From contig CAJWNQ010000008.1 in NCBI GenBank assembly GCA_913043905.1, positions 1 to 63,959 on the forward strand: a DNA stretch of 63,959 nucleotides, in the 5' to 3' direction. This document shows positions 46,511-57,879 of this stretch, in pieces. The notes under the pieces are model-generated. The model had not been told where the DNA came from. It worked only from the letters and a program-made list of their open reading frames with translations, and did no database searches. Made by a program: the position numbers and the translations under genes. Position 1 is the first letter of the stretch. Every line of letters begins with the position of its first letter. The stretch is from an uncultured Paracoccaceae bacterium (GTDB lineage: Bacteria; Pseudomonadota; Alphaproteobacteria; Rhodobacterales; Rhodobacteraceae).

Positions 46511-46537
46511 AAAAGGGGCGGTAAACCGCACCCTTTT
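46511..46537 (-). terminator. Rho-independent terminator after ftsZ
   Basis: AAAAGGGGCGG (46511-46521) pairs with CCGCACCCTTTT (46526-46537), with one bulged base and a 4-nt loop. On the minus strand the stem ends in CCTTTTCTTGTT. It lies 12 nt after the ftsZ stop and separates ftsZ from lpxC. Confidence 0.75.
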
Positions 46538-46549
46538 AAAATTTTACAG

Positions 46550-48136
46550 CTAGTTAGCCTGGCGCCTTAAAAAAGCCGGCACTTCAACTTGGTCATCGTT
46601 GATGTCCATCTCTTCATATTCTGAACTATAGCGAGACTCAGCAGGAGCAACTGGCTGACTACGCAATGTTGGTTCCAAATTTCCAGAACCTGTCATGCGA
46701 GAAATTAAACCTCCAAGAACACTTTTGCGCTCATTTGAATGACCTCGCCCAAGCGTTTCTGTAACGTTTGATAGCGGTGTAATTCGTAACGGCTCTTGCT
46801 TAGGCTGTTTTTGTACAGCAGCATGCAAACGTGCCATGGTTTCATTACTTGGTTGAGAATACAGCTCTGTTGAAAAATTATCATATGAAGGCTTAAATTC
46901 ATCAACAGTCTCTAAGCTTGGCTCTATTAATGCTTGATATGCAGGCTCAGGCAAGTCATCGTGAAAGCGTTTTGGCTCTACATATTCTTGTTCTTCAAAA
47001 AGTGTTGGCTCTAAAATTTCAGAGCTTTCTTCTAATTCAAATACAGGAGACGGCTCAGAAATTTTTTCTACAGCCACAACTTCTTGCAAATGAGTATTAC
47101 AATCAGCCCTCATTGGAAGAGGCGATTTTAAAGTACGACGAGGAACAGGCGTATCGCCAGCATCCTTTTCAGCAGCGTCAATACCTGTAGCAACAACAGA
47201 AACACGCATAATACCATCAAGTGTTTCGTCTAATGCAGAACCAACAAGAATATTTGCGTTTGGATCAACTTTGTCACGAATTCTATTTGCTGCTTCATCT
47301 ACTTCAAACAGTGTTAGATCAGAACTACCTGTGATATTGATCAATACGCCACGCGCACCGTCCAAAGAGATTTCATCTAACAATGGATTATTTATTGCCT
47401 TCTCTGCTGCTTGGATAGCACGATCTTCACCAGAAGCTTCTCCAGTACCCATCATAGCTTTACCCATTTCATCCATAACAACACGGATATCAGCAAAATC
47501 TAAATTAATAATACCTGGTCTAACGATTAAATCTGTAACACCCTTAACTCCTTGATACAAAACATCATCTGCAAGACTAAATGCTTCTGTAAATGTTGTT
47601 TTTTCATTTGCAATACGGAATAAATTTTGATTTGGGATAATAATTAATGTGTCCACAACCGACTGAAGAGTTTCAACGCCATCATCAGCCTGACGTGCTC
47701 GCTTTAATCCCTCAAATTGGAACGGTTTTGTTACAACACCTACGGTTAATATTCCCAACTCACGGGCAGCTTGAGCAATAATAGGCGCTGCACCAGTACC
47801 AGTACCTCCGCCCATACCAGCTGTAATAAAGCACATATGACTACCAGCCAGATGATCCACTATCGTCTCTATACTTTCTTCAGCAGCCTTAGCTCCAACA
47901 GCAGGTTGAGCGCCCGCACCCAAACCTTCAGTTGCTTTTTCACCCAACTGAATACGAATTGCTGCTTTTGATAGTTGCAAAGCTTGAGCATCAGTATTGG
48001 CCACAATAAAATCAACCCCATCAAGATTTTTTTCTATCATATTATTTACCGCATTACACCCCGCACCACCAACACCAAAAACGGTGATTTTTGGACGTAG
48101 GTCCGCTGCTTCAGGTATTTGGAGATTCAGAGTCAT
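46550..48136 (-). CDS. ftsZ: Cell division protein FtsZ
   Basis: FtsZ is the tubulin-like GTPase of the division ring. The 528-residue product has the GTP loop GGGTGTG (109-115), a GTPase-activating T7 loop with [13 protein letters not shown], a long acidic disordered linker (about 330-500) and the C-terminal peptide [11 protein letters not shown] that binds FtsA. The extended linker is normal for alphaproteobacteria. It follows ftsA after 162 bp that should carry a promoter. Confidence 0.97.
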   Translation of the reverse strand: MTLNLQIPEAADLRPKITVFGVGGAGCNAVNNMIEKNLDGVDFIVANTDAQALQLSKAAIRIQLGEKATEGLGAGAQPAVGAKAAEESIETIVDHLAGSHMCFITAGMGGGTGTGAAPIIAQAARELGILTVGVVTKPFQFEGLKRARQADDGVETLQSVVDTLIIIPNQNLFRIANEKTTFTEAFSLADDVLYQGVKGVTDLIVRPGIINLDFADIRVVMDEMGKAMMGTGEASGEDRAIQAAEKAINNPLLDEISLDGARGVLINITGSSDLTLFEVDEAANRIRDKVDPNANILVGSALDETLDGIMRVSVVATGIDAAEKDAGDTPVPRRTLKSPLPMRADCNTHLQEVVAVEKISEPSPVFELEESSEILEPTLFEEQEYVEPKRFHDDLPEPAYQALIEPSLETVDEFKPSYDNFSTELYSQPSNETMARLHAAVQKQPKQEPLRITPLSNVTETLGRGHSNERKSVLGGLISRMTGSGNLEPTLRSQPVAPAESRYSSEYEEMDINDDQVEVPAFLRRQAN

Positions 48137-48237
48137 GGTCTGCCCGCCTGTTTTAAGTTTTACTGCTCTGTCACTTTTCGCGACTTATTATAACTTAATA
48201 TACCAAAGTGATTCGCTGGCGTCATCAAAAATCGTAC

Positions 48238-48252
48238 TTAATACATATTTAA
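48238..48252. promoter_or_regulatory. CtrA-like TTAA-N7-TTAA motif upstream of ftsZ
   Basis: TTAA at 48238-48241 and 48249-48252 with seven bases between match the alphaproteobacterial CtrA box core. The site is 102-116 bp upstream of ftsZ. With this base composition several such matches are expected by chance in the window, so this is weak. Confidence 0.25.
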
Positions 48253-48298
48253 TCCTCAAAAAAATATATTTAGGCAAATTTTAGCTTGAATATATCTT

Positions 48299-49633
48299 TC
48301 ACCAATTTTCTTTTACCCACTGTAATGCACGTTTCATTGGCTTCACCCCAAATTTTTGAGCAGGCAAATCAAAATCCCAACATTCGTCTTGCGGGTGAGC
48401 CGCATAAAGCGCCAATCCAACTGGCGCTGCATAATCTGGCCCAGTAGCTGCCTGAGGCAACCCATGTACACGCAAGGGGCGGCCTAATCGAACTTGCTGG
48501 CCCAGAATTCGGCTCGCTAAGCCTTCCATACCAGGAATTTGGCTTGCTCCACCTGTCAAAACAATACGTTGACTTGGCAAGGTATCAAAACGAGCTGCTT
48601 GTAACTTATGATAAACTTCTTCAAGTATTTCCTCCACACGAGGACGGATAATACCAATAATTTCTGATCTTGTGAATTGACGGCGGTCATGATCCCAATC
48701 ACCAGACTGCCCATCTACATCGATCATATCTCGATCATCCATTGATGTAGCAACAACACCACCATGAATAGTTTTTATACGCTCTGCAGTATTTTTGGGA
48801 ATTTGAAGTCCTGAAGATAAGTCTGATGTGACATGGTCTCCACCTATCCGAACAGAATCTGCAAAAATCATCTGTTTACGTAAAAATACTGAAACTGATG
48901 TTGATCCACCGCCGATATCAATACAAGCAGCACCCAATTCTTGTTCATCTTCTACAAGAGCAGAAATAGCTGATGCATAGGCAGATGATACGACCCCAGC
49001 CAACTCCAAATCACAACGCTTAATACAAGTTATTAAATTCTGAATAACGCGAGTATCAATGGTTAACAGATGCATATCTACAGATAATAAATGCCCAATT
49101 TGACCCCGTGGATCAGATAGAGAAGGGTTTTGGTCTAAAGCGAAATTTACTGGCATAGCGTGAATTGCTTCACGCCCATCCCCAAAATCTGGCGCATCAC
49201 ATGCAGCCAAAACACGGCTAATATCCATGTCGGTGACGTTGCCCGTCTCGACTTCAACTTCCCCTGCCAAACCATAAGACTTAGGGTTAGCACCAGAAAA
49301 GCAAGCCATGACATGATCAACACGAACATTAGCCATTTTCTGCGCGCCCTGAACTGCAGTGCGAACTGCACGTTCAGTCTCTTCCATAGTAGATATTTCC
49401 CCAAGCTTTACGCCTCGTGAACGAGTTTTAGCAACTCCAATAATACGAAATGCTCCATGTTTAGCTATTGCGCCCATACCTTCAGACGCATGCATTTGGA
49501 CAGAAGGATCAAATTGTAAAATCATACAAACAATTTTAGATGTACCTACATCTAAAATTGCTACAACACCTCGCTGTAGGGCTACACGTCGCTTCTGACG
49601 CATTATTCTTTGGGTTTCGTAAAGGGTTTGCAT
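48299..49633 (-). CDS. ftsA: Cell division protein FtsA
   Basis: FtsA is the actin-like membrane tether of FtsZ. The 444-residue product has the ATPase phosphate-1 motif AILDVGTSKIVCMI, the SHS2-type 1C subdomain (VDHVMACFSGANPKSYGL), the second nucleotide motif AACIDIGGGSTSVSVF and the adenosine motif IVLTGGASQIPGM. The C-terminal amphipathic helix reads MKRALQWVKENW. It starts 9 nt after ftsQ. Confidence 0.95.
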   Translation of the reverse strand: MQTLYETQRIMRQKRRVALQRGVVAILDVGTSKIVCMILQFDPSVQMHASEGMGAIAKHGAFRIIGVAKTRSRGVKLGEISTMEETERAVRTAVQGAQKMANVRVDHVMACFSGANPKSYGLAGEVEVETGNVTDMDISRVLAACDAPDFGDGREAIHAMPVNFALDQNPSLSDPRGQIGHLLSVDMHLLTIDTRVIQNLITCIKRCDLELAGVVSSAYASAISALVEDEQELGAACIDIGGGSTSVSVFLRKQMIFADSVRIGGDHVTSDLSSGLQIPKNTAERIKTIHGGVVATSMDDRDMIDVDGQSGDWDHDRRQFTRSEIIGIIRPRVEEILEEVYHKLQAARFDTLPSQRIVLTGGASQIPGMEGLASRILGQQVRLGRPLRVHGLPQAATGPDYAAPVGLALYAAHPQDECWDFDLPAQKFGVKPMKRALQWVKENW

Positions 49634-49642
49634 AAAAGATCT

Positions 49643-50644
49643 CTATTCATTTACCGCAGAAGCGCGGATAATTTTGGTTGCATGGTCAGTAAGGCGTAAA
49701 ACTGGACGGGCAGCATCACGCATGTCAATTATAACAATATCACGAGTTAAAATTTGTTGAGCTGTATCTAAGGCCAAAACACGATTTAGAGCATCTAGCG
49801 GATTATCTTCTGGCAGTTGAATAATCAGGCCTCGATCTAAAATTGCATCCCAACGACGCATTCCCATTCGGCGTAGTCCACGCAGTCTATGTGCAATTGG
49901 CTCAGCCATGGCATAAAGCTCTAAAGCTTCAAACATATGCGCTTTTGCTGCAGTGCCTGCAATTAATGGTAAGTCTAGGCGGTCAAGGCGAGATGTTAAT
50001 AAACCAGCTAACTCACCCTCAGAATCAACCATCTCTAATTTAGGCCCATCACGCCATATAATAAGTGGTTTACGTTGGTCTAGTTGTACCTCCAATAATC
50101 CACCAGGTCGCAAATATAACGAAGCCACTTTTACTTCATTCATCTGCTCAATTTGGTTTTTAATTTTAGGTAAATCCAAATCAAATGAATTTGTTGGAAA
50201 CTGTAAATTTAAAGATTTTCGGATAGACTTTGCAAGCTCTTCAGTTCCACCATCAATTTTCATTAACTCAACCTTAAACTCTGGTCGTGCTTGAATATTT
50301 GATTGGGCCTCCAACATAACACCTGAAACTTTAGCACGTAGATTATCATTTGTTAAAAAGTATAGTCCTATTAAAAATATTATCATCAAGGGAAACCCGA
50401 TAGTTACTCCATTACGTACTATTGGTGTCAGCCATAAGCGTTGAATTTTGTATCCAACACGACTTGGTGCAGGATCTAACTTAATGGATTTTTTTGGTGT
50501 TTTTTGCCCAAATAAACGTTCAATCTTTTCAGCTGATACTTCGCCTAATGGAGCAATATTTGGAGCATCCTGCTTCCGCCTATTAATGGATTCTAGTGGT
50601 GACATTTTACTAATTTTTGGCTCAATACGATTTATCGGTTGCAT
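49643..50644 (-). CDS. ftsQ: Cell division protein FtsQ
   Basis: FtsQ recruits FtsB/FtsL to the septum. The 333-residue product has a cytoplasmic N-terminus, one membrane helix (about 79-100, GVTIGFPLMIIFLIGLYFL), a POTRA domain and the beta domain containing PLIIWRDGPKLEMVDSEGEL. The 13-nt overlap with ddl is supported by GAGG 7 nt before ATG 50644. Confidence 0.92.
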   Translation of the reverse strand: MQPINRIEPKISKMSPLESINRRKQDAPNIAPLGEVSAEKIERLFGQKTPKKSIKLDPAPSRVGYKIQRLWLTPIVRNGVTIGFPLMIIFLIGLYFLTNDNLRAKVSGVMLEAQSNIQARPEFKVELMKIDGGTEELAKSIRKSLNLQFPTNSFDLDLPKIKNQIEQMNEVKVASLYLRPGGLLEVQLDQRKPLIIWRDGPKLEMVDSEGELAGLLTSRLDRLDLPLIAGTAAKAHMFEALELYAMAEPIAHRLRGLRRMGMRRWDAILDRGLIIQLPEDNPLDALNRVLALDTAQQILTRDIVIIDMRDAARPVLRLTDHATKIIRASAVNE

Positions 50645-51546
50645 GACGCATCCTCAACCATCCATTTAACTAAAGTATAAAATGATGTACCTTTATATGT
50701 AGCTTGTTCAGGAACTAATGATGTTGGCGTCATACCTGGCTGCGTATTAGTTTCCAAAAGCTTTAAACCAGCTAACCCAAGTGTGTCATCCCAACGAAAA
50801 TCAGTACGTGTCATCCCGCGACAGCTCAAACAAGTGTGCGCGCGTTCAGCATAATCAATACATGCTAAAAAAATTTCTTCAGGAATATCAGCTGGCACAA
50901 CATGATACGACCCACCATCTTTGTATTTAGCATCAAAATCATACCAGTTATCAGTAAAAATATCTGTAACAGTTAGGGCGCGATTGTTAACTACAGAGGT
51001 CGTCAATTCACGACCAGGGATGAATTCTTCAACCATTAACATATCAGGCATATCATCCGCCATAGATACAATTGGGCTATCTCCTTTTTGAACTATATAG
51101 ACCCCAACAGAAGAGCCTTCATTGTATGGCTTAACAACATAAGGAGCTGGCATTGGGTGCCTTCCCAAAACATCAGATTTTAGTATTAACATTGATGCTG
51201 CTACCGGCAAACCTACAGATCGGTATGCATCTTTTGTTTTTTCTTTATCCATCGCAAGCGCTGATGAATAAACTCCAGAATGTGTATAAGGAATTTTCAA
51301 CCATTCCAATAAACCCTGAACACACCCATCCTCACCCCAGCGCCCATGCAATGCGTTAAAAACTACGTCAGGATTAGAAGCAGTAATATTTGCCGACAGG
51401 TTCTCACCTGCGTCAATCACTGTAACCTCGTATCCCCCCCCGCGTAATGCAGATGCAACTTCTCGCCCTGTTACCAGCGAAACTTCTCGTTCAGCTGACA
51501 GACCGCCATTTAGCACTGTTACACGAGTAATAGCCTTGCTCGACAT
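50632..51546 (-). CDS. ddl: D-alanine--D-alanine ligase
   Basis: Ddl makes the D-Ala-D-Ala end of the stem peptide. The 304-residue ATP-grasp protein has VLNGGLSAEREVSLVTG, YVVKPYNEGSSVGVYIV and LLETNTQPGMTPTSLVPEQA (metal and substrate loops). It carries a run of eight G (minus strand of 51434-51441) coding RGGGY. It lies in the ddlB position between murB and ftsQ. Confidence 0.95.
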   Translation of the reverse strand: MSSKAITRVTVLNGGLSAEREVSLVTGREVASALRGGGYEVTVIDAGENLSANITASNPDVVFNALHGRWGEDGCVQGLLEWLKIPYTHSGVYSSALAMDKEKTKDAYRSVGLPVAASMLILKSDVLGRHPMPAPYVVKPYNEGSSVGVYIVQKGDSPIVSMADDMPDMLMVEEFIPGRELTTSVVNNRALTVTDIFTDNWYDFDAKYKDGGSYHVVPADIPEEIFLACIDYAERAHTCLSCRGMTRTDFRWDDTLGLAGLKLLETNTQPGMTPTSLVPEQATYKGTSFYTLVKWMVEDASCNR

Positions 51547-51595
51547 ACCCGCCTCTTCCCTACCCTGTTAATCGGGCTTTAGGATTTTAATTACT

Positions 51596-52522
51596 TTAGG
51601 GTTCTCCAACCCTAATTATTTCCCACTCTAACTGAATCCCTGAGTGTGCGTAAACCTTTTTAATCACTTCTTTGCCTAAATTTTCTAAATCTGCTGCAGT
51701 TGCCCCACCAGTATTAACCATAAAGTTAGAATGTTTTTCACTCATTTTGGCTCCACCAACATTTATGCCTCGCATTCCAGCATTATCTATTACCTTCCAA
51801 GCTTTAAGATCGTGAATATCCTCTGCATCTCCCGTAGATGAGAAACCTGCAGGATTTTGAAAAGTTGATCCACATGACCTCAATTTAGTTGGTTGGCTTT
51901 CTTCGCGGTTTTGCAAATAATTACTCATCTTGTGCTCTATTGCAGATGGGTCACAAGAAACCCCAGATAAAATAACATTAGTAATAGTCATTCCTTCAGG
52001 GATTTGTGCATTTCTATATTTAAAATTCATATCATTTGCGAGTAGAGTGATGCATTTTCCAGTTCTAGAAATAGCAGTAGCACTTTCGAAAACATCAGCA
52101 ATATAGCTTCCATAACACCCAGCATTCATTTTTACTGCACCACCAATGGTCCCAGGTATAGTGCGCAAAAATGCTAAATCAATGCCTGCCAGTGCAGCTT
52201 TACGAGCCACTTGGGAATCTAAAGCCGCTGCCCCTACTTGTATGCGAGTACTATCCAATACTTTAACATCATTAAATCCACGCCCAAGCTTAACAACTAC
52301 ACCACGGATACCTCCATCACGTATGATAAGATTAGAGCACACTCCGATTGGAAGCACTGTGATCTCAAATGCTATCTCGGATAAAAATTTAATTAAATCT
52401 TCTTGATCAGCCGGCTGAAACATAAAATCAGCGGGACCCCCAACACGCAACCAAGATAAGTCTGCCATTACGCGGTTAGCCGTAATTTTTCCACGTACTT
52501 CAGGGTATGATAAAGAAAGCAT
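51596..52522 (-). CDS. murB: UDP-N-acetylenolpyruvoylglucosamine reductase
   Basis: MurB reduces the enolpyruvyl group to give UDP-MurNAc, using FAD. The 308-residue type II protein has [11 protein letters not shown] (FAD), [17 protein letters not shown] and [10 protein letters not shown] with the catalytic Ser. Two positions normally Gly in relatives appear as Cys ([12 protein letters not shown] and SCGSTFQNP). The rest is intact, so I treat it as functional. It is separated from murC by 83 bp. Confidence 0.93.
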   Translation of the reverse strand: MLSLSYPEVRGKITANRVMADLSWLRVGGPADFMFQPADQEDLIKFLSEIAFEITVLPIGVCSNLIIRDGGIRGVVVKLGRGFNDVKVLDSTRIQVGAAALDSQVARKAALAGIDLAFLRTIPGTIGGAVKMNAGCYGSYIADVFESATAISRTGKCITLLANDMNFKYRNAQIPEGMTITNVILSGVSCDPSAIEHKMSNYLQNREESQPTKLRSCGSTFQNPAGFSSTGDAEDIHDLKAWKVIDNAGMRGINVGGAKMSEKHSNFMVNTGGATAADLENLGKEVIKKVYAHSGIQLEWEIIRVGEP

Positions 52523-52605
52523 TACAAAAACCTTAGTATTTTACGTTTTAATTTATATTATATTCATATCTTTTTATCTATCATTCTAAAATTTCTATAA
52601 AAAAA

Positions 52606-54012
52606 TTATAGAATTGCATCAGATAGCCTATTGGCCCAAGCACTAATTGAGCCAGCGCCTAAACAAACCAAAAGATCACCAGGCTGACAATTCGCCTTAA
52701 AAAAAATTTGAAAATCTTGCTCACTTTTAATAGCAAAAGCATTCCGGTGACCACAAGTTTTAAGGCCTAAAACTAAGCTATCGCGATTACAGTTTTTAAT
52801 GGGTTTTTCGCCAGCCGCATATACATCAGTAATACCAACAATATCAGCATCGTTGAAACAGCTGCAGAAATCTTCAAATAAGTCATTTAGTCGGCTATAG
52901 CGGTGAGGCTGATGTATGGCAATAACGCGCCGGCTTGTAGCTTCTTTTGCAGCTCCCAATACTGCAGAAATTTCAACAGGATGATGTGCATAATCATCAA
53001 TTACAGTGACACCATTAATCTCTGCAACATGAGTAAAGCGGCGATTTACACCCTTAAAAGAAGCTAAGCCATTACGAATCTCATCTCTACTCATTCCCAA
53101 ATGCCGCGAAACAGCAATAGCAGCTAATGCATTGGAAACATTATAATCACCTGGCATCGGTAAAGTTACACGATCGATACGAAGGCCTTCAGATTGAAGG
53201 TTTATATCAAAATGTGCACACCCTTTTATATAAGTAAGGTTTTCTACTCGTATATCAGCTTGCTTATTAAAACCATATGTAACAACACGCCTATCATCAA
53301 TTCGTCCAACTAGAGATTGCACTTCTGGGTGATCTGTATTGCAGATTGCTACACCGTAAAAAGGGATATTAGATACAAAACTATAAAATGCATTGCGCAA
53401 GTTATCGAAGGACCCATAGTGCTCCATATGCTCAGGGTCTATATTTGTGACAACTGCAATTGTTGCAGGTAATTTATTAAAAGTACCATCACTTTCATCA
53501 GCTTCAACCACCATCCACTCGCCATCACCTATTCGAGCATTAGAACCATACGCATGAATAATTCCACCATTTATAACCGTTGGATCAATTCCACCATAAT
53601 CCAAAAGTGTTGCAACCATAGTAGTAGTAGTAGTTTTCCCATGGGTTCCAGCAATGGCAATATTAGATTTTAAGCGCATTAATTCTGCAAGCATCTCAGC
53701 TCGACGTACAACTGGAAGTCCTAATTTACGTGCATGATCTAACTCTGGATTACTAGGTTTAATAGCAGATGAAATAACCACAACGTCAACGTTATCTACA
53801 TTCTCTGCTTTTTGCGGATAATTAATTAATCCACCCAATTCAACCAAACGCCTAGTAATTGCAGTTTCTTTTAAATCAGATCCAGAAACAGTATAACCTT
53901 GATTGATTAGCACCTCGGCTATTCCAGACATACCAATGCCACCGATACCAATAAAATGTATGGTCCCTAATTGAGATGGTAGTTTTGTTTTCGAATTGAT
54001 TTTTTTATCCAT
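52606..54012 (-). CDS. murC: UDP-N-acetylmuramate--L-alanine ligase
   Basis: MurC adds L-Ala to UDP-MurNAc. The 468-residue product has the N-terminal [17 protein letters not shown] motif, the ATP loop GTHGKT (122-127) followed by five consecutive Thr from an (ACT)5 run, and [14 protein letters not shown]. The ATG at 54012 overlaps the murG end by 8 nt. An AT-only 8-bp stem (52593-52613) overlaps its stop codon. Confidence 0.96.
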   Translation of the reverse strand: MDKKINSKTKLPSQLGTIHFIGIGGIGMSGIAEVLINQGYTVSGSDLKETAITRRLVELGGLINYPQKAENVDNVDVVVISSAIKPSNPELDHARKLGLPVVRRAEMLAELMRLKSNIAIAGTHGKTTTTTMVATLLDYGGIDPTVINGGIIHAYGSNARIGDGEWMVVEADESDGTFNKLPATIAVVTNIDPEHMEHYGSFDNLRNAFYSFVSNIPFYGVAICNTDHPEVQSLVGRIDDRRVVTYGFNKQADIRVENLTYIKGCAHFDINLQSEGLRIDRVTLPMPGDYNVSNALAAIAVSRHLGMSRDEIRNGLASFKGVNRRFTHVAEINGVTVIDDYAHHPVEISAVLGAAKEATSRRVIAIHQPHRYSRLNDLFEDFCSCFNDADIVGITDVYAAGEKPIKNCNRDSLVLGLKTCGHRNAFAIKSEQDFQIFFKANCQPGDLLVCLGAGSISAWANRLSDAIL

Positions 54013-55099
54013 CTTGCGCTATTCCTTCAACAAGATCAGCTAATTCAAATGTAGCCTCTGGCTTACCTTTAGCCAGCGCAGAAGTAGCCATTTTAGCAGC
54101 AGCACCAGCAGAAGATAGAATTTTAAAAATACAATCAGCTAAAATTTTTGCATTAAGGGCATTTTCTTGAATTACAATCGCTGCATTTGCAGCTACTAAT
54201 CCACGTGCATTTATATTTTGATGATCACTAGTTGCTGCACCATATGGAATTAAAATTGATGGGCGCCCAATAACTGAAATATCGGCAATAGATGATGCTC
54301 CTGCGCGAGAAATTATTAATTGGGCTTGAGACATACGTCTAGGAATGTCTGTAAAAAATGGTTGAATTTCAGCATCTATACCTAATTTCATAAAAATTTT
54401 AGTAATTTTATCTATGTCCAGTTCCCTTGCTTGGCAAGCTACACGTAAATTAGCGCGCATATTCTCTGGCAGTAGAGCAATAGCATTCACCGTACTTTCA
54501 GCGATAATAGTTGACCCTTGAGATCCGCCTATCACCAATAAACTTATAGGCCAATTCCCTGGTGGAATATATTGTGAGCCTGCCTGCTTATAAACTGAAC
54601 TCCGTACAGGGTTTCCCGTGTGACGTCCCTCAACGCCTTTAGGTAAATCAGTTGGCCAAGTACCACAGGCTACAGCCTGCACACTTTTAGCAAATACTTT
54701 ATTTACTCTTCCCAAAATACCGTTCTGTTCATGGAGGACCCGTGGGATTTTTAATACACCTGCAGCCAACATTGCAGGCACAGCTGGATAACCACCAAAG
54801 CCTACAACAATAGTTGGGCGCTCATTTAGCATTGATAAATAGGCTGTGAAAAATCCGCGTAGAATAAGGAATGGTGTTAATAATTTTGCTTTAATCCCAC
54901 CACGTGCAAATGTGGATGCATTTACGACTTCAACAACTACTTTTTCTGAAAAGTTACCCGCATAACGAGCACCGCGTGGATCAGTTGATAACTTTATCTG
55001 CCAGCCACGCTTTAACATTTCTTCAGCCAAGGCTTGAGCTGGGAACATATGCCCTCCAGTGCCACCCGCCGCGATTACAATTAAAGGTTTGTAATTCAT
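54005..55099 (-). CDS. murG: UDP-GlcNAc:undecaprenyl-PP-MurNAc-pentapeptide GlcNAc transferase
   Basis: MurG converts lipid I to lipid II on the inner face of the membrane. The 364-residue GT28 enzyme has [45 protein letters not shown] and [20 protein letters not shown] (UDP-GlcNAc site). It overlaps ftsW by 4 nt (ATGA) and murC by 8 nt. Confidence 0.96.
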   Translation of the reverse strand: MNYKPLIVIAAGGTGGHMFPAQALAEEMLKRGWQIKLSTDPRGARYAGNFSEKVVVEVVNASTFARGGIKAKLLTPFLILRGFFTAYLSMLNERPTIVVGFGGYPAVPAMLAAGVLKIPRVLHEQNGILGRVNKVFAKSVQAVACGTWPTDLPKGVEGRHTGNPVRSSVYKQAGSQYIPPGNWPISLLVIGGSQGSTIIAESTVNAIALLPENMRANLRVACQARELDIDKITKIFMKLGIDAEIQPFFTDIPRRMSQAQLIISRAGASSIADISVIGRPSILIPYGAATSDHQNINARGLVAANAAIVIQENALNAKILADCIFKILSSAGAAAKMATSALAKGKPEATFELADLVEGIAQDG

Positions 55100-56268
55100 T
55101 TCTTAATTTTCGTTTGAGTAAGTATGTCAGAAATATCTCCCTGAGGGCGTGATCGAGTAAAGGCCAAAAGCATGCCTAATCCAATACCACCAGCAATCAA
55201 TGAAGAACCCCCATAACTAATAAATGGTAATGTCATTCCTTTAGCAGGCAGTAACCGCACAGCAACACCAATGTTAATCATTGCCTGCATGCCAAACAGT
55301 GATGCAATTCCAGTACCTGCAAGGCGAACAAAAATATCACGTTCAGCCATAAGCCGCAACAAAGACCTCACTGTAATTGCCATAAATAAACTAATAATAA
55401 TTAATACTAAAATTAAACCATATTCTTCAGCAGCAACAGCAATAATAAAATCTGTATGTGCATCTGGCAGAGACCATTTTACCGAACCCTTGCCAACACC
55501 TACCCCAAAGAATCCACCTTCTTGAATAGCGTTTGTTGCATAACCCAATTGAGTTCGAGGATCCTTGTCTGGTGATAAAAACCCATCGATGCGGCGCGCA
55601 AAGTGTTCCGAACTATTATATGAAAACAAACCTACCCCAACTACACCAACAAGCATTAAGATCATAAGTAATAATGGCGCACCCGCCACAAAATACATCA
55701 AACCCCAAGATGCAAGAAAAAGGGACGCCTGACCAAAGTCAGGCTGTAAAGCCAAAAGTGCCACAACAAAAACGCAAACAACAAAAGACATGCGCTTACC
55801 GGGTGGGCCACCCACATCAAAACTTGCAGCCATCAGCCATGCAGTAAAAATAATAAAACAAGGCTTTAAAAATTCAGATGGTTGAACTGATGTAAAACCA
55901 AGTGAATACCACCGCACTGCGCCCTTGCCAAAATCAGTTCCCAATACCGGCAGAAGACAAATTGCTAGAAAACAACATATAAATCCAATTATGCCAAATC
56001 GACGCACCATACGAGGCGGTAACATTGAGGTTAAAATCATTATAATAAGGGCAATCATGCCAAAAAATAACTGTTTATAAACATAATAAAAAGGGACTAA
56101 TCCATTGCGCTCTGCCAATGGAACTGATGCTGCGAATCCGAGCAAAATACCAATAACAAAAAGAACTACTACAAAAGTCAGAGACCAACGGTCTACTGTA
56201 CGCCACCAACGTGGAAGAACTGGTTCACTAGGCTGCTGTGCAACCGTGCCAAATACCATATCCGTCAT
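55096..56268 (-). CDS. ftsW: Lipid II polymerase FtsW
   Basis: FtsW is the septal SEDS glycosyltransferase that works with FtsI. The 390-residue product has ten membrane helices and the conserved MTLPFISYGGSSLIAGGIGL segment. Family hallmarks QPSEFLKP and LQPDFGQA are also visible. ATG 56268 has AGGCGAT upstream. It follows murD after 192 bp, which hold only a short CAGCAT/ATGCTG dyad (56363-56381), so a promoter may lie there. Confidence 0.95.
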   Translation of the reverse strand: MTDMVFGTVAQQPSEPVLPRWWRTVDRWSLTFVVVLFVIGILLGFAASVPLAERNGLVPFYYVYKQLFFGMIALIIMILTSMLPPRMVRRFGIIGFICCFLAICLLPVLGTDFGKGAVRWYSLGFTSVQPSEFLKPCFIIFTAWLMAASFDVGGPPGKRMSFVVCVFVVALLALQPDFGQASLFLASWGLMYFVAGAPLLLMILMLVGVVGVGLFSYNSSEHFARRIDGFLSPDKDPRTQLGYATNAIQEGGFFGVGVGKGSVKWSLPDAHTDFIIAVAAEEYGLILVLIIISLFMAITVRSLLRLMAERDIFVRLAGTGIASLFGMQAMINIGVAVRLLPAKGMTLPFISYGGSSLIAGGIGLGMLLAFTRSRPQGDISDILTQTKIKK

Positions 56269-56460
56269 GAGATATCGCCTGTCTGCATTTGCTCTATTGC
56301 TGCCTCGTTTTCGGGTTCAGCTTATTATTAATGTTATTATTGCATAGTTATAATCAGATTTCCAGCATATAGATAATGCTGAATATCAAACACGGCGAAG
56401 CTGTGCTCATCAAAGATCATATTGTTAAATTAAATTAATAGAAAAATTAAGAGCTCACTT

Positions 56461-57879
56461 TTATTGATTACTATTCTCATTGTCTATAGCCTCAACTATA
56501 TTGATAAAATCGTTTCCTCGCGCCTCAAAACTCTCATATTGATCAAAGCTGGCGCAGGCTGGTGCAAGTAAAATAACATCACCAACTTCTGCATCAACAA
56601 TTGCCAACCTAACTGCATTAGAAACAGTTTCGCACTTTATATAATCTATCTGATGTAACTGTTCTGCAAAAGCTGTCATGCTACTACCAATTAAATATGC
56701 TTTTTTCACTCCAGAAAAGTAAGGCTCTAATGATGAAATTCCACCACCTTTAGCTTCACCACCAACAATCCAACGAATATTACTAAAAGTTAACAAAGCC
56801 TTTTCAGCAGCATCTGCATTAGTTGCCTTACTATCATTAACAAATGTAACACCATTATATTTACCTAAAATTTGGCATCTATGTGGAAGGCCTACGTAAG
56901 AATACAGCGCCTCTTCTATTGCCTTTGGGGCCATTCCAATGGAGCGGCAAACACCATAAGCAGCGCATGCGTTTTGGTGATTATGTTCACCTGGCAATCC
57001 TAGAATAGGACGTAGGTCAATAGACGTCATCTGGCGGCCTTTGCGCCATTCAGATAAGAACCCTTTTCGCACAAATACAGACCACCCATCAGTCTGAAGT
57101 TTTTTATCTTTAGAGATACTAATGACAGGATCACCAGAGGTTGTTTCTTGGCGTAATTGATTGGCTAAGAAACGGCCCTCAATTTCATCTATTCCAATTA
57201 TTGCACGATCAGGATTGCCATCTATAAATAAACGCCGCTTGGCTGCAAAGTATCCCCCCATTCCATTATGGCGATCTAAATGATCAGGTGATAAATTTAT
57301 AAATACAGCAATATCAGGCGCTAAAGCACGAGCAAGTTCAATTTGATAGGAAGATAATTCCAAAACTACAATGGCTCCATCTATAGCAGGCTCTATGTCA
57401 AGCACACCTCGCCCTATATTTCCAGCCACTACTACAGGGCGCTTAGTTGTCTCAAGTATATGAGCAACCAAGGCGGTTGTTGTAGATTTTCCATTAGAAC
57501 CTGTAATGCAAATCACTTTGGGCATTACTTCAAAGTTATCCCAATCCTGGGTAGCATAGGAACGAAAAAATAATCCAATGTCATTATCTACAACGACACC
57601 CTTATCCCATGCTTTTGAAACAATTTTATGCGGGGTCGGGTATAAGTGTGGGATTCCAGGTGAAACTATTAAACTAACTATGCCATCCCACGATGAGTCT
57701 TTTAATAAATCAAGAATCTTAAAGTCTTCAGCGTCTGCAGCAATTCGAGATTGTTCATTATCATCCCAAACAATTGGCTCTGCACCACCTGCACGCAAAG
57801 CACGCGCTGCACTTAAACCAGAGCGTCCCAGGCCCAAAACAGCAACTCTGCAACCAGTATATCCACGAACAGGTACCAT
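56461..57879 (-). CDS. murD: UDP-N-acetylmuramoyl-L-alanine--D-glutamate ligase
   Basis: MurD adds D-Glu. The 472-residue product has [17 protein letters not shown], the ATP loop GSNGKST (127-133), and [15 protein letters not shown]. The start at 57879 is fixed by the TAATG overlap with the mraY stop; a frame open to 57966 is rejected. It is the last gene before the larger gap to ftsW. Confidence 0.95.
   Translation of the reverse strand: MVPVRGYTGCRVAVLGLGRSGLSAARALRAGGAEPIVWDDNEQSRIAADAEDFKILDLLKDSSWDGIVSLIVSPGIPHLYPTPHKIVSKAWDKGVVVDNDIGLFFRSYATQDWDNFEVMPKVICITGSNGKSTTTALVAHILETTKRPVVVAGNIGRGVLDIEPAIDGAIVVLELSSYQIELARALAPDIAVFINLSPDHLDRHNGMGGYFAAKRRLFIDGNPDRAIIGIDEIEGRFLANQLRQETTSGDPVISISKDKKLQTDGWSVFVRKGFLSEWRKGRQMTSIDLRPILGLPGEHNHQNACAAYGVCRSIGMAPKAIEEALYSYVGLPHRCQILGKYNGVTFVNDSKATNADAAEKALLTFSNIRWIVGGEAKGGGISSLEPYFSGVKKAYLIGSSMTAFAEQLHQIDYIKCETVSNAVRLAIVDAEVGDVILLAPACASFDQYESFEARGNDFINIVEAIDNENSNQ

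Noticed and set aside
53617-53640. (ACT)5 trinucleotide run in murC giving five threonines
   Set aside because: It extends the normal Thr stretch after the ATP loop and keeps frame, so contraction would be mild; not a clear contingency locus.
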